The position numbers and the translations under genes were made by a program. From contig CM049307.1 in NCBI GenBank assembly GCA_026874595.1, positions 1,451,579 through 1,515,578 on the forward strand: a stretch of DNA of 64,000 nt, read 5' to 3'. Shown here one piece after another: positions 22,581-35,129 of this stretch (its first letter is position 1; the number at the start of each line of letters is the position of its first letter). The notes below the pieces were generated by a model, which saw only the letters and a list, made by a program, of their open reading frames with translations, did not search any database and was not told the DNA's origin. The DNA comes from Sipunculus nudus. Lineage: Eukaryota > Annelida > Sipuncula > Golfingiida > Sipunculidae.

Positions 22581-24679
22581 ATATAAGAATAAAGGCTCAG
22601 TGAGTGATCCTGATAATTACCATGGTATTACATTACTTAGCTGTCTAGGAAAACTATTCACTACCACATTAAATGCAAGACTAACAAATTATATAAACGC
22701 CTGCGGAATACTTGGAGATGAGCAAGCAGGATTTAGAGAAGGATACTCAACTCTTGACCATATTTTTGTCCTACATTCCCTAATTGAATTGTACATACAA
22801 AATAAAAAAAGATTGTATTGTTCATTTGTAGATTATAAAAAGCATTTGATTTAATCGACAGATCATCACTTAGGGGTAAACTCATTAGCAATGGCATAAA
22901 CGGCAAAGTCATAACTGTTATATACAATATGTATAATAATGCAAAATCTTGTGTAAAAAATGGGAAAATGTTGTCAGACTTCTTCGCATGTAATATGATG
23001 TGCGTCAAGGTGAAAATTTATCACCATTACTCTTTGCTATATATCTAAATGACTTTGAGTATTCCATTAAAAACAGTTATAGAGGCCTAGGGTTTGCAGC
23101 AGACAAAATTAGAAATAGACTCAGTGATGATGACATAGAAATTTTTCTTAGAATGTATGTATTACTATATGCAGATGACACTGTAGTCATGGCTGAGTCA
23201 GCAGAAGAACTACAGGCTGCATTGACTGGGGTACACAATTATTGTAAAAAATGGTTACTGACAGTAAATACTAGTAAAACTAAAGTGGTCATCTTCTCAA
23301 AAGGTAAAGTAAGATCTCATCCAGCATTCTACTTTGGAGACGACACACTTGAGGTAGTGGATGACTATACCTATCTAGGTATCACATTTAATTTCAATGG
23401 TATGTTCCACAAAGCACTGAGCAAACAGGTCAGCAAAGCTATACTAGCTATGTACCTTAAAACAAAAGCTCAAAAACTTCAATTGCCAGTTGATATTATT
23501 TGTGAATTATTTGATGCAATGGTGATACCAATACTATTATACGGTTCTGAAATCTGGGGGTCCCAGAATCTGGACCACATTAAAATGTTTGAAAAAAGGT
23601 TTCTTAAAAGTGTACTTAGGGTAAATAAGAGCACAGCAAACTGCATGGTATTTGGGGAACTAGGTAGAACTCCTATTGACAATCTTATTGAAAGAAGAAT
23701 GATCAACTATTGGATAAAATTAATTGGAGGAAATCAGCACAAGTTGTCATTTATCATGTTTAGTCTTCAGAAAAAACTCTATGACAGCAATGAATTTAAA
23801 CCAGTATGGGCATCAAAGATCAAAAGTATTCTCGATAGATGTGGATACTCATCCATGTGGAACACCGGTCATGATGTTAACAAGAAATGGTTACAAAGGA
23901 GCATTGAGCTCAGACTTAATGATATCTGTAAGCAAAATTGGCATTATGAATTGGCAGAAAACAAACTGTGCAACAGTTATAGGATAATTAAGCAGGACTT
24001 TGGCTTTGAAAAGTATTTACCTCTCAGAGAGAAATGCCATGATTAAATTTCGGTGTGCAAATCACAAACTTCCATCTCATATTAGTCTTTTTAAACATAA
24101 AAAACATTCTAGTCTATGCACATTATGTAATCTAAATACCCACGGTGATGAGTTTCATTATTTGTTTGAATGTACTGCCTTCAAGACGGAAAGATCCCGC
24201 CTAATACCAAAGTTTTACCTGACTAGACCAAACACCTTAAAAATGCACCTATTGTTCAATACTGAGGATTGATTACAACTATCAAACTTAGCTAAATTTG
24301 TAAAGAAAATCATGTCAGCATTAAATTAAAAATATTACTGCACTTGATACACCCAGGGAACATCCTATATATACACATTACAAATAATTATTTTACCATC
24401 TTAGTCCCAGTATTATTTTCAGATAAGTGTTCCTATCTTTATGCGGATGTTAGTATATTGGTATGTTGCATATTATCTTCTTTTTATACTCAGGTTAGAA
24501 ATATGTGCTTTTGTCGTATATTGATTGTTATTGATCATTCGATGACTATGTAAAATTTGTTTTATATCACATGTGATCTTGCCATGTAAGAATTTCTTTA
24601 TAATGTATTGCATGACTCTGTATACCCCGAAAGGCGTCCTTCTGAGTTGAATATACTAAACTAAACTAAACTAAACTAA
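22581..24679 (+). pseudogene. 5'-truncated non-LTR retrotransposon with RT and zinc knuckle
   Basis: Encodes the 3' two thirds of a reverse transcriptase. It opens with DPDNYHGITLLSCLGKLFT (about 22605), then DEQAGFREGYSTLDH; after frameshifts near 22842 and 22990 comes RQGENLSPLLFAIYLNDFE, the catalytic LLYADDTVVMAESAEEL (about 23160-23210), and a long open stretch to 24046. A final piece to 24272 has a zinc knuckle, C-x2-C...H-x4-C (CTLCNLNTHGDEFHYLFEC). The tail is (CTAAA)n at 24656-24679. An 8-bp duplication ACCCATAT flanks it (22573-22580 and 24680-24687). The single 348-codon frame is relatively intact, so insertion is fairly recent. The clade was not determined. Confidence 0.88.
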
Positions 24680-24680
24680 A

Positions 24681-26530
24681 CCCATATCCTTCGAGCTATG
24701 GGGCCCCAAAGTACCCCCCAGAATAGTCAAAAATTTCATACAAAAACTTCAATATCTCATTAACTACATCACTGATGGTCATGATTTTTGGCATACATAT
24801 TGATCATGAGATGTTTCATCAGTTTCTGCAGACTGGTGGCGCCACCTGTATTTTTTAATTTTTTTACGAATTGTTTTCTCTATTTTTGAGACCTTTAAAA
24901 ATTTGGACATCTGTTAACAGGGCACAAATCGTAAAGACTGGACCTAGAATCTTCATTCTTGACATACTGAGAGGCCTATGAAAAGTCTCCATGGAAACCT
25001 GAAATAAGGTCTCTGTTACCCATATCCTTCGAGCTATGGGGCCCCAAAGTACCCCCCAGAATAGTCAAAAATTTCATACAAAAACTTCAATATCTCATTA
25101 ACTACATCACTGATGGTCATGATTTTTGGCATACATATTGATCATGAGATGTTTCATCAGTTTCTGCAGACTGGTGGCGCCACCTGTATTGTTCGATTAT
25201 TTATGAATTGTTTTCTCTATTTTTGAGACCTTTAAAAATGTGAACATCTGTTAACAGGGCACAAATCGTAAAGACTGGACCTAGAATCTTCATTCTTGAC
25301 ATTCTGAGAGACCTATAAAAAGTCTCCATGGAAACCAGAAATTAGGTCTCTGTTACCCATATCCTTTGAGCTATGGGGCCCAAAAGTACCCCCCAGAATA
25401 GTCAAAAATTTCATACAAAAACTTCAATATCTCATTAACTACATCACTGATAGTCATGACTTTTGGCATACATATTGATCATGAGATGTTTCATCAGTTT
25501 CTGCAGACTGGTGGCGCCACCTGTATTTTTCAAATTTTTACAATTTCTTTTTCTCTATTTTGAGACCTTGAAGGATGTAGTTATCTGTCAACAGGGTTCA
25601 AATTGGACCTAGAATCTTCATTCTTGACACACAGGGAGACCTATGAAAAGTCTCCATGGAAACCTGAAATTAGGTCTCTGTTACCCATATCCTTTGAGCT
25701 ATGGCACTCCAAAGTACAGCTCAGAATAATGGAAAATTTGATACAAAAGCTGAAGTATCTGAACAACTAATGCAGAGATCACCATAATTGTTTGTATGGA
25801 TATTGATCATGGAGTGTTTCATCAGTTTCTGCAGCCTGGTGGCACCACATATATTTGTTTGGACTTTTTTTCAATTTTTTTTCTCTATTTTTGAGACCTT
25901 TAAAGATATGAACATCTGTTAACATGGCACAAATCATAACAACTGGACCTAGAATCTTTACACACAGGGAGACCCATGAAAAATCTCCAATGAAACCTGA
26001 AATTAGGTCTCTGTTACCCATATCCATTAAGCTGTATGGCTCCAAATTACCCCCCAGAATAATGAAAAATTTGATACAAAAACTCCAGTATCTCAATAAC
26101 TACAACACTGATGGTCATGATTTTTGGCATACATATTGATCATGAGGTGTTCCATCAGTTTTAACAGACTAGGTGTGCCACCTCTATTTTTTTTTTATTT
26201 TTACAAATTATTTTCTCTATTTTTGAAACCTTTAAAGATGTGGTTATCAGTAAACAGGGTACAAATTGTAACAACTGGACCTAGAATCTTCATTCTTGTA
26301 ATGCAAGGAGGCCCATGAAAAGTGTCTATGGAAACCTGAAATTAGGTCTCTGTTATCCATATCCTTCAAGCTATAGGACTCCAAAATATCCCTCAGAATA
26401 ATGGAAAATTTGATACAAAAGCTGAAGTATCTGAACAACTAATCCAGAGACCACCATGCTTCTTTGCATGGATATTGACCATTAAGTGTTTTTGTTAGTT
26501 TCTGCAGACTGATGGAGCCACCTGTATTTT
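24681..26530 (+). repeat. Family B internal tandem core, ~340-bp units
   Basis: About five and a half units, each with GTTACCCATATCCTT(C/T)GAGC, GTACCCCCCAGAATA(G/A)T, TGGTCATGATTTTTGGCATA, CTGGTGGCGCCACCTGTATT and CTGTTAACAGGGCACAAATC. GTTACCCATATCC recurs near 24678, 25016, 25357, 25690, 26016 and 26350. Divergence increases to the right. Confidence 0.9.
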
Positions 26531-26531
26531 T

Positions 26532-29135
26532 ATGCCCCCGCCACAAAGTGGCCGGGGCATATAGTTTTACCCATGTCGGTCATTCCGTCCTTCCGTCATT
26601 CCGAAATGAAACAGTTGTACGGACTTTTTTTCGCAATGCCTGCAGATATTGGCCTGATTTTGGTGTGTGGGCAGATATAGACCAGTTACAGATCGAGTTC
26701 ACGTTTCATCCCGGTTGACCTACATTTGACCGTTTTATGGCTCCTAAACTTAGAAAATTTCATGAAAAATAGAAATATTCATGACAGATACACATGTACG
26801 GACTTTTTTTCACAATGCCTGCAGATATTGGCCTGATTTTTTGTGTGTGAGCAGATATAGACCAGTTACAGATGGAGTTCGTATTTCGTCCTGGTTGACC
26901 TACTTTTGACCGTTTTACGGCTCCTGAACATAGAAAATTTCATGAAAAATATGAAACTTCATGACAAATACACATGTACGTTTTTTTTTTCTCAGTGCCT
27001 GCAGTTTTTGACCTGATTTTTGGTGTGTGGACAGATATAGACCAGTTACAGATCGAGTTCGCGTTTCGTCCTGGTTGACCTATTTTTGACGGTTTTAGGG
27101 CTCCTAAACTTAGAAATTTTCATGAAAAATAGAAATATTCATGAGAGATACACATGTACGGACTTTTTTTCGCAATGCCTGCAGATATTGGCCTAATTTT
27201 TAGTGTGTGAGCAGATATAGACCAGTTACAGATCGAGTTCGCGTTTCGTCCTGGTTGACTTACTTTTGACTGTTTTACGGCTCCTGAACATAGAAAATTT
27301 CATGAAAAATATGAAATTTCATGACAAATACACATGTACGTTTTTTTTTTCTCAATGCCTGCAGATATTGGCCTGAATTTTGGTGTGTTGGCAGATATTG
27401 ACCAGTTACAGATGGAGTTCAAGTTTTGTCCCAGTTGACCTATTTTTGACCGTTTGACCGTGCTCTAACATAGAAAATTTCATAAAAAAGGTGCACATGT
27501 ATGGACTTTTTTTCGCAGTGCCTGCAGATATGGGCCTGATTTTTGGTGTGTAGGCAGATAATGACCAGTAACAGATCGAGTTCTTGTTTTGTCTCAGTTG
27601 ACCTACTTTTGACCATTTTACGGCTCCTAAACTTAGAAAATTTGATGAAAAATAGAAATATTCATGACATTTACTCATGTACGGACTTTTTTTTCGCAAT
27701 GCCTGCAGATATTGGCCTGATTTTTGGTGTGTGAGCAGATATAGACCAGTTACAGATCGAGTTCGCGTTTCGTCCTGGTTGACCTACTTTTGACCGTTTT
27801 ACGGCTCCTAAACTTAGAAAATTTCATGAAAAATATGAAATTTCATGACAAATACACATGTAAATTTTTTTTTCTCAGTGCCTGCAGTTTTTGACCTGAT
27901 TTTTGGTGTGTGGACAGATATAGACCCGTTACAGATCGAGTTCGCGTTTCGTCCTGGTTGACCTACTTTTGACCGTTTTACGGCTCCTAAACTTAGAAAA
28001 TTTCATGAAAAATAGAAATATTCATGACAGATACACATGTACGGAATTTTTTTCGCAATGCCTGCAGATATTCGCCTGATTTTTGGTGTGTGGGCAGATA
28101 TAGACCAGTTACAGATTGAGTTCGCATTTCGTCCTGGTTGACTTACTTTTGACCGTTTTACGGCTCCTAAACTTAGAAATTTTCATGAAAAATAGAAATA
28201 TTCATGACAGATACACATGTACGGACTTTTTTTCGCAATGCCTGCAGATATTGGCCTAATTTTTGGTGTGTGGGCAGATATAGACCAGTTACAGATCAAG
28301 TTCGCGTTTCGTCCCGGTTGACTTACTTTTGACCGTTTTACGGCTCCTGAACATAGAAAATTTCATGAAAAATATGAAATTTCATGACAAATACACATGT
28401 ACAGACGTTTTTTCGCAATGCCTGCAGATATTGGCCTGAATTTTGGTGTGTTGGCAGATATTGACCAGTTACAGATGGAGTTTACGTTTTGTCCCAGTTG
28501 ACCTATTTTTGACCGTTTGACGGTGCTCTAACATAGAAAATTTCATAAAAAAGGTGCACATGTATGGACTTTTTTTCGCAGTGCCTGCAGATATGGGCCT
28601 GATTTTTGGTGTGTAGGCAGATAATGACCAGTTACAGATCGAGTTCTTGTTTTGTCTCAGTTGACCTACTTTTGACCATTTGACTGCTCCTGAACATAGA
28701 AAGTTTCATGAAAAATATAAATTTTCATAACAATGCATATGTACTGACTTTTTTTCCTCAATGCCTGCAGATACCACCCTGATTTTTTTTGTGTGGGCAG
28801 ATAATGACAGTTACAGATCGAGTTTGTGCGTTTCATCCTGGTTGACCTACTTTTGATTGTTTTACGGATCCTAAACATGGAAAATTTCATTAAAGACAGA
28901 AATTTTTTATGGAAAATGCACATGTATGGACTTTTTTTCACAATGCCTGCATAAACTGGCATGATTTTTGGTGTGTTGCTTGATAATGACCCGTTACAAA
29001 TCGAGTTTGCATTTTGCCCTTGTTGACCTACTTTTGACCATACGACACCTCCTGAACTTAAAAAATTTTCCAAATTTTACAAATGTTTCTAATTTGCCCA
29101 AGGCGGGGGCATTCGTGTCATTCCGACACATCTAG
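26532..29135 (+). mobile_element. Family C Helentron-like element with ~180-bp tandem core
   Basis: Begins ATGCCCCCGCC (26532), folds back with GGGGCAT (26554-26560), then CCGTCCTTCCGTCATTCCG. The interior has 14 units of about 180 bp with CAATGCCTGCAGATATTGG, AGACCAGTTACAGATCGAG and CTTTTGACCGTTTTACGGC. The 3' end is GGCGGGGGCAT (29102-29112), the hairpin GTGTCATTCCGACAC (29115-29129) and CTAG at 29132-29135, then TTTTT. It interrupts the family B core at a T-run (CCTGTATTTTT). No coding domain. Confidence 0.85.
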
Positions 29136-29316
29136 TTTTTAAAGTTTACGCATTTTTCTCTATTTTTGAGATATATTAATACAGACACAATCTCAGCCTG
29201 TTGTTAATCTGTTTGATGCTTCAGTTGAATGGTTATATACTACCATTCAGATGATTAAATTTTCTTTTGCAAATCTCTTCCAAGTCAGCTGAGCGTCATG
29301 ACCCATGGGTCACTTG

Positions 29317-29529
29317 TTTGTAACATAAAATGTGATATTTTGCCCTATATGTTCCTGTTGTAAATGAAACCTTTTTCAATTTATGTTTTGAAATGAAATA
29401 GACAGCATAATATATACATAATACTTTACGATGAATTGTTTGGTAATGGTTTCATCAGACATATCATACAAATTTAAAAAGAAAACACAAACATTATCAA
29501 TACCTTGACAGAAAGAGATACAGAGTGCA
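29317..29529. other. Unassigned intron sequence
   Basis: Short AT-rich stretch after the family B terminus. Nothing recognised. Confidence 0.4.
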
Positions 29530-30300
29530 TGTTGTTATGGTCCCTTTTCACACCAAACAACTCAGGCCGAACCGTAACACTTATGCTCAGACACGTTCTC
29601 TTCAAATGAATACGTAACCAAAATATGGGTGCAAAAACAGTGCTATATTCCTATATTACAATATTTACATTCGTACACAAATAATATAATAGTCAATACA
29701 TAACGTAATTTATAACCAAGTCTCTGAAGAAAAACTGAGTCTCTAAATAACGAACTGCAACGAAATATTTAACTGAATCCGGTATACGAGAAACTGAAGT
29801 CCATCATCAACACATAGTTCGGGCACACACAAAACTGAAGTCCTGTATTAATCCATGTGGCACCAGAAAACATAAAGTCTCTCCTCTTCCTAAATAATAA
29901 AGTTCATGGCCTGGTTCATGGCATTCCGTGGGCTTGGGGACCAAGAGCCCACGGTCACGGTCCCCGGGGAAAACAGTAACGTGGCGTAGCAAAATCAATA
30001 GTCCCGCCTCGTACTGCAGGCGAGTTCGTTTTATAGGCTTTCAACAATGGGTGGAAACCACAGAAGTTTGTGGTTTTGCTTGAGAGAAACGACAGCGCCG
30101 TCAGAACTGCAAAACCAGTACTGAATGGTCCCAGAATAGTGTTTATGTTTCTCAAAGCGCGTCGCGTCAGTAGTCACTGATAGCGGGGTGGATCCATACG
30201 CGTGGAAACGGGGGCGACCACACCACTTCGTGGCGCCATACTCCAATGTCCGGGTGACGTCCATGCAACAATGTGTACATGGACATGATGCAGATTGTAA
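29530..30300. other. GC- and CpG-richer unassigned block inside the large intron
   Basis: Compared with its AT-rich surroundings, 29920-30260 has many CpG sites (AAAGCGCGTCGCGTCAG, CATACGCGTGGAAACGGG). No splice-bounded reading frame matching a known family, no second copy in the window and no LTR-type termini were recognised. It could be an unmethylated regulatory island, an internal promoter, or a recent single-copy insertion. Confidence 0.35.
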
Positions 30301-31350
30301 CATTTTACAATCATATAGATTAAAAATATTTTGGCAGAACGATTCAATATTTCCTTGGTATTTTAATGCTGTTTAGTTCAATATTCTTGAAATCATGTGG
30401 AAAAAACCAGACGGCATAAAAGTTTATTCTTTAGAGTGTTGTTTATCCAAAAGCCTTGGGGGGACAAGCTTTTTGTTCGGATGAACGATCCTTCAGATGA
30501 TCAATTTGCATGAAATTGCTCTGGGAATCACTGTGATTACAGATGAGTTTGGGACTTTATCAGATACTGACTGACCCAAGTTAATTTGTTTATGTACACA
30601 GTTTTATATCAGATAAATGAAACAAATGCAATGTCACTGATCATAGATGTAGTGACATTGAATTCTCTTGTAAGGTCAGCTGGCATGGTACCCATGTCAA
30701 ATCTTGCAAGGATCGATAGCTTGTTATCAACTGACAGGACATTTTTGGACTCCATTGACATTTACTGTCACAGTGGTTTAATCAGCTTCATAGCATGGTT
30801 TATATTAAGCTCAGACGTCCTCAACTGCAGTAATAAGAAGCGATACAACCCAATCAAAATTCCAATATTTTGGGCAGAAATAATCTTACCAATATACTTC
30901 ATGAGTAAAAAACAGAGGGGCACATAAACTCAACTAATGCTCACCATAGTACTCAAGGCCTGGGTGACTAGGGGAACCAAGATCAAAGCTATCCTTTAAA
31001 GCCACCCTGATCAAAGCTTAGCTGAGGACTACACAGATTGGCGAGGCTGAGTTTTTCACATACAACCTGCGGTCGGCTACTCACTGATGGACTGTTGAAA
31101 CATTTTGTTTGTACAGGTTAATAACCACGGTCGGGACATTCTAATAAAAGCGAACCGAGGACAACTCCGGCCGGCAGGGCGGTGTTTTCACACCTTCTGC
31201 CCACGCTAGGGTGAACTAATCAGTCGGCAATATGTATCACCACTGATCTGGCTACTTCAGTTTTGAATCAGATGATCTTTTAAACTATTTTTATTCTGGA
31301 TTTTTTGTCATTGTTCAGATTTCAGATAAATGTTATAAATTTCAGTTCTC
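30301..31350. other. Unassigned intron sequence
   Basis: About 1 kb with no recognised family. An open frame at 30586-30927 resembles nothing known to me and has no splice or codon support. A GC-richer piece at 30950-31220 may be a short repeat but has no second copy here. Confidence 0.4.
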
Positions 31351-31352
31351 TG

Positions 31353-31690
31353 TTTTTAGCTCAGCTGACTGTAGGTCAACTGAGGTATAGGAATGGCACT
31401 TTGTCCGTCATCCTTAGAAACTGCCAAGTGGACATCCAAAGAGGCCAATAAAAAATCTCCTTGGAAAATTGAAATAAGGTCACTGTGACCTATATCCTCT
31501 GAGCTATGGGACTTGAAAGTACCCACCAGAATAATCAAAAATATAATACCCAACCTCCAATATCTATATAATTAATGCATGGATTGTCATGAATCTTGCC
31601 TTAAATATTGACCATGACTAGTTTTGTCAGTTCCCAAGAAGTGGTGGCACCACCAGTATTTTTTGTTATTTTAACAAATATTTTTCTGTT
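31353..31690 (+). repeat. Family B 5' fragment
   Basis: Starts TTTTTAGCTCAGCTGACTGTAGGTCAACTGAG and keeps the B core text (GGTCACTGTGACCTATATCC, CACCACCAGTATTTTTTG). It is cut at a T-run by the family D 5' end at about 31691. Confidence 0.7.
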
Positions 31691-34600
31691 TTTTAGCGAA
31701 CCTGTGAGCTTATGTGATGGTGTGGCATCGTGCGTCATGCGTCATCTGTACGTTAACCATAGCTATCTCAAAAACGGCAGGAGCTATCATCACCAAATTT
31801 TTTGCAAATAATCAGTCATCTAAAAAACTATATCGGATTTTGTTTATTTTTTTTCTAACTGCATTTTCTTAGATTTTATAGGGAAAAAGCTAATAAAGCT
31901 TTAAAAATCTTCTTCTCCGAAACTGTCCAGCCAAATTGTCCAATATTTCACAGAAATGATCCCTAGAACAATCTTTCTCAAGTTTGTTCAAATGGTTCCA
32001 GTTCGGAGATTTTTGGCCGAGTTACAGGAGGTTGAACTTTGTTAACTGTGCAAAAAAGCATATTATAATTTAAATCTCAGAAATGGCTGGAGCTATCATC
32101 ACCAAATTTTATGCCAATGTTGGTCACATAGGTCATATCTGAAATTGAGGTATTGGTGGCACCACCTGCATCTGCCTTTTTTGTATGGGGTCATCAGTGC
32201 CTGTATCACACTGAGGGCTACAAAAAACTTCTTCTCTGAAACTTTATGGCTGAAATGTTTAATATTGCACAGAAATGATCCTAGGGTAGTGCTTTCTGAA
32301 GTTTGTTCAAATAGTCTCTTTTCACTGACTTTTGGCTAAGTTATGGGAAGCTGACTTTAGTCATATGCCTTAACAGCCCATTTTAGCTCAGTGGCTACAA
32401 AGATCTTCTTCTCAAAAACCACTGGGCCAAATTCTTAAATCTCACACATTAATTATCCTTAGATGTTGATAATTCAAAATGGTTCATTTGTTCAAATGGT
32501 TTTGGTTCAGTGCTTTTTGGCTGAGTTACGGGAAGCTGAACTTAGCCAGTTTGCTGTATCTTCCTATATGAGTTATAAACCTGCGAAACATTTTTTGACT
32601 GATGCCACTGAAGCCAGTTTGTTAAATATTTAATAAGAATACAATAATTCTTATAATAATTGTCATTAATGGTTCCACATGAATGATTTTTGGCTGAATT
32701 ATGGAGATGAATTGAGTCATTTGTGTCAGATTATGCAACAGGTCAAGAGTTCACTCAGTGCAGCAAAGCACAGGTCAAAAGTTCATTCAGTCTAGCCAGG
32801 TGCAGGTCAAGAGTTCACTCAGTGCAGTAGCTTGAGGCAGCAATTTATCACAGGTCACTCGAGGACAACTGCCTTACTCACCTAAGCCTTGTCAGCCCAG
32901 TGCATCAAACTTTTGGGAAGTTTGATGTATTGGACTGATATTTTTACCTGTCTTTGATGGTATTCTCATTTACAAGACAGGTGGTGCCACTTACATTGAC
33001 TTTTGCAGTGTATGCGCCTGCTTATTTCAACAGAGGAATTTGATACATCAGCCTAAAATTGGGCATGTTTATACATATCGGGTAGCTTTATAGTGTACAA
33101 GACTGGTGGCACCACCTACAATAATTTTTGCACAGTGTATGTTCCTGCTTATTTCAAAGGAGGGGTTTGACATATCAGTCTGACATTGGGCGTATTTATA
33201 TAACTCTTCGTTGTTTATAAGACTGGTGGTGCCAGCTACAAACATTGTATCCGCCAAAACAGAGTTTTGCGGATACTTTATTTTCAGTCGGACGCCGACG
33301 CTGCTGCAGTCGCCACATAGGTTTCCAGAGAACTCCTCCATAACCACTGGGCAGAATTTTTTAAAATTCGGAATTATGATCGCTCACATGTGAACTGCTG
33401 CGCCCTCATTTTTGGTTGAGCTCTGACCTTTCCTCTCTGCCCAGCATCCATTTGTGCGTCTGTTTCCAAACATAAACCCACATACCTCGGGAACCGTTTG
33501 ACCGATAAGGCTAAAAATTTTGCACAAATGTAGCCCTGGAAAGCTTTATAACATACACTAAAAATGGTGGCACCACCTGCAACCATTTTTGCATAACGTC
33601 CATCTGTTCATCTGCCTTGGGATAAAAACACTCATATCTCTGCATTGGTTGGACTTATCCATCTGAAATTATGCATGTGTATACATCCTGGACAGCTTTC
33701 TTGATTTTATGACAGATGGCATCACCTACATACAGGTTTAAGCTGCAGACATCCAAGCCCATATCTCGGTAACCGTTTGACCAGTTGGGCCAAAATCATG
33801 CATGTATATAGATCTCCCATAGCTCTTTATCATACGCAAAACTGGTGGTGCCACCTGCAACCATTTTTGCACAGTGTCCATCTGTTCATCTGCCTTGGAA
33901 TAAAATCACTCATATCTCGGCAGTGGTTTGACTTATCCACCTGTAATTTGCAGGTTTATACATCCTTGACAGCTTTCTTGATTTTATGATAGGTGGCCCC
34001 ACCTACATTCAAATTTACGCTGTAGATATCCAAGCTCATATCTCAGGAACCAATTGACAGATTGGGCAAAAATTTTGCATTTTTATAGATCTCACATAGC
34101 TCTTTATCATACTCAAAAGCTGTGGCGCCACCTGCAATAATTGTTGCCCAGCGTCCATCTGTTTGTTTGCCGTGGGATAAAATCACTCATATCTCAGCAG
34201 TGGTTTGACATATCTGCCTAAAATTTTGCAGGTTTATACATCTTGGACAGCTTTCTGGATTTTGTGGCAGGTGGCGCCACCTACATTTATGTATACGCTG
34301 CTGACATTCAGGCTTATATATCAGGACTGGTTTGACATATCCCCATGAAATTTTGCAATGTGTATAGATCTCACATATCTCTTTAATCATACACAAAATT
34401 AGTGGCGCCACCTGCCACCATTTTTGCACAGTGTCCGTCTGTTTGTCTGCCGTGGGCTAAAATCACTCATACTGCATATTTATACATCTTGGACAGCTTT
34501 CTGGATTTTGTGGCAGGTGGCGCCACCTACATTTATGTATATGCTGCTGACATTCAGGCTTATATATCAGGACTGGTTTGACATATCCCCATGAAATTTT

Positions 34601-35122
34601 GCAATGTGTATAGATCTCACATATCTCTTTAATCATACACAAAATTGGTGGCACCACCTGCCACCATTTTTGCACAGTGTCTGTCTGTTTGTCTGCCGTG
34701 GGCTAAAATCACTCATACTGCATGTTTATACATCTTGGACAGCTTTCTGGATTTTGTGGTAGGTGGCGCAACCTATATACACATTTTGGCTGCAGACATC
34801 CAGGCTATTATGCAACACACCTCACTCTATTTCCCCTTGTCACTCAATCCATGCCTCACTTCACCTTTCCCACTCTGATTTTGGAGGATACACATAGTCG
34901 CTTGTTGACTACCCATATTCTAGTTTTTGTGTTGTGTGCACCCATGCCATGCCAGAATTGCAGCAGTGATGTTTGTTTAATTGTTTCTTGTTCTAAGTGT
35001 TTTAGTACTTGCATTGTTCATATACATGTTACACATGTTCTTGAAAAGTAATGGTCCAGCATTGAAGCATTATACCTGGTGTAATCTCATTGCATAGTTT
35101 CGCATTAGGCCTGTAGGCCTTG
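31691..35122 (+). mobile_element. Family D Helentron-like element with nested family A copy
   Basis: The 5' end is TTTTTTAGCGAACCTGTGAGC, and the 3' end is a diverged arm (TTTCGCATTAGG) with AGGCCTGTAGGCCTTG at 35107-35122, then TTTT. Internal D text includes GGAGCTATCATCACCAAATTTT twice and CAAGAGTTCACTCAGTGCAG. A complete family A element sits at 33247-34923; without it D is about 1.75 kb. No coding domain. Confidence 0.75.
33247..34923 (+). mobile_element. Family A Helentron-like element, copy 2, inside family D
   Basis: Starts GTATCCGC (33247-33254) with a perfect fold-back GCGGATAC at 33269-33276. The 3' end has GGAGGATAC, a hairpin AGTCGCTTGTTGACT and CTAG (34920-34923), then TTTTT. 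The core has ~280-bp units including a locally duplicated pair (34240-34450 and 34480-34700 nearly identical). Left flank AAACATT and right flank TTTTTGTGTTG match the uninterrupted D text AACAAACATTTTGTGTT at 14415. Confidence 0.85.
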
Positions 35123-35129
35123 TTTTACT

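Larger units (their letters stand above)
22377..29316 (+). mobile_element. Family B Helentron-like element, complete but interrupted
   Basis: The 5' end is T-run, AGCTCAG (22380-22386), fold-back CTGAGCT (22402-22408), then a CCGTC-rich block (GTCCGTCGTCCGTCCGGCCG). The 3' end is AAGTCAGCTGAGC (29282-29294), the perfect palindrome TGACCCATGGGTCA (29299-29312) and CTTG at 29313-29316, then TTT. The core holds about 340-bp tandem units with a GGTGGCGCCACC palindrome. A LINE (22581-24679) and a family C element (26532-29135) are nested inside; without them it is about 2.2 kb. No protein is encoded by B itself. Confidence 0.8.

Noticed and set aside
23001-24046. The 348-codon frame as a host gene
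   Set aside because: It contains YADD, RT thumb and zinc knuckle motifs, a (CTAAA)n tail and a flanking target duplication: it is a LINE.
30586-30927. 113-codon open frame
   Set aside because: No recognised domain, no splice borders and AT-rich random-looking composition.
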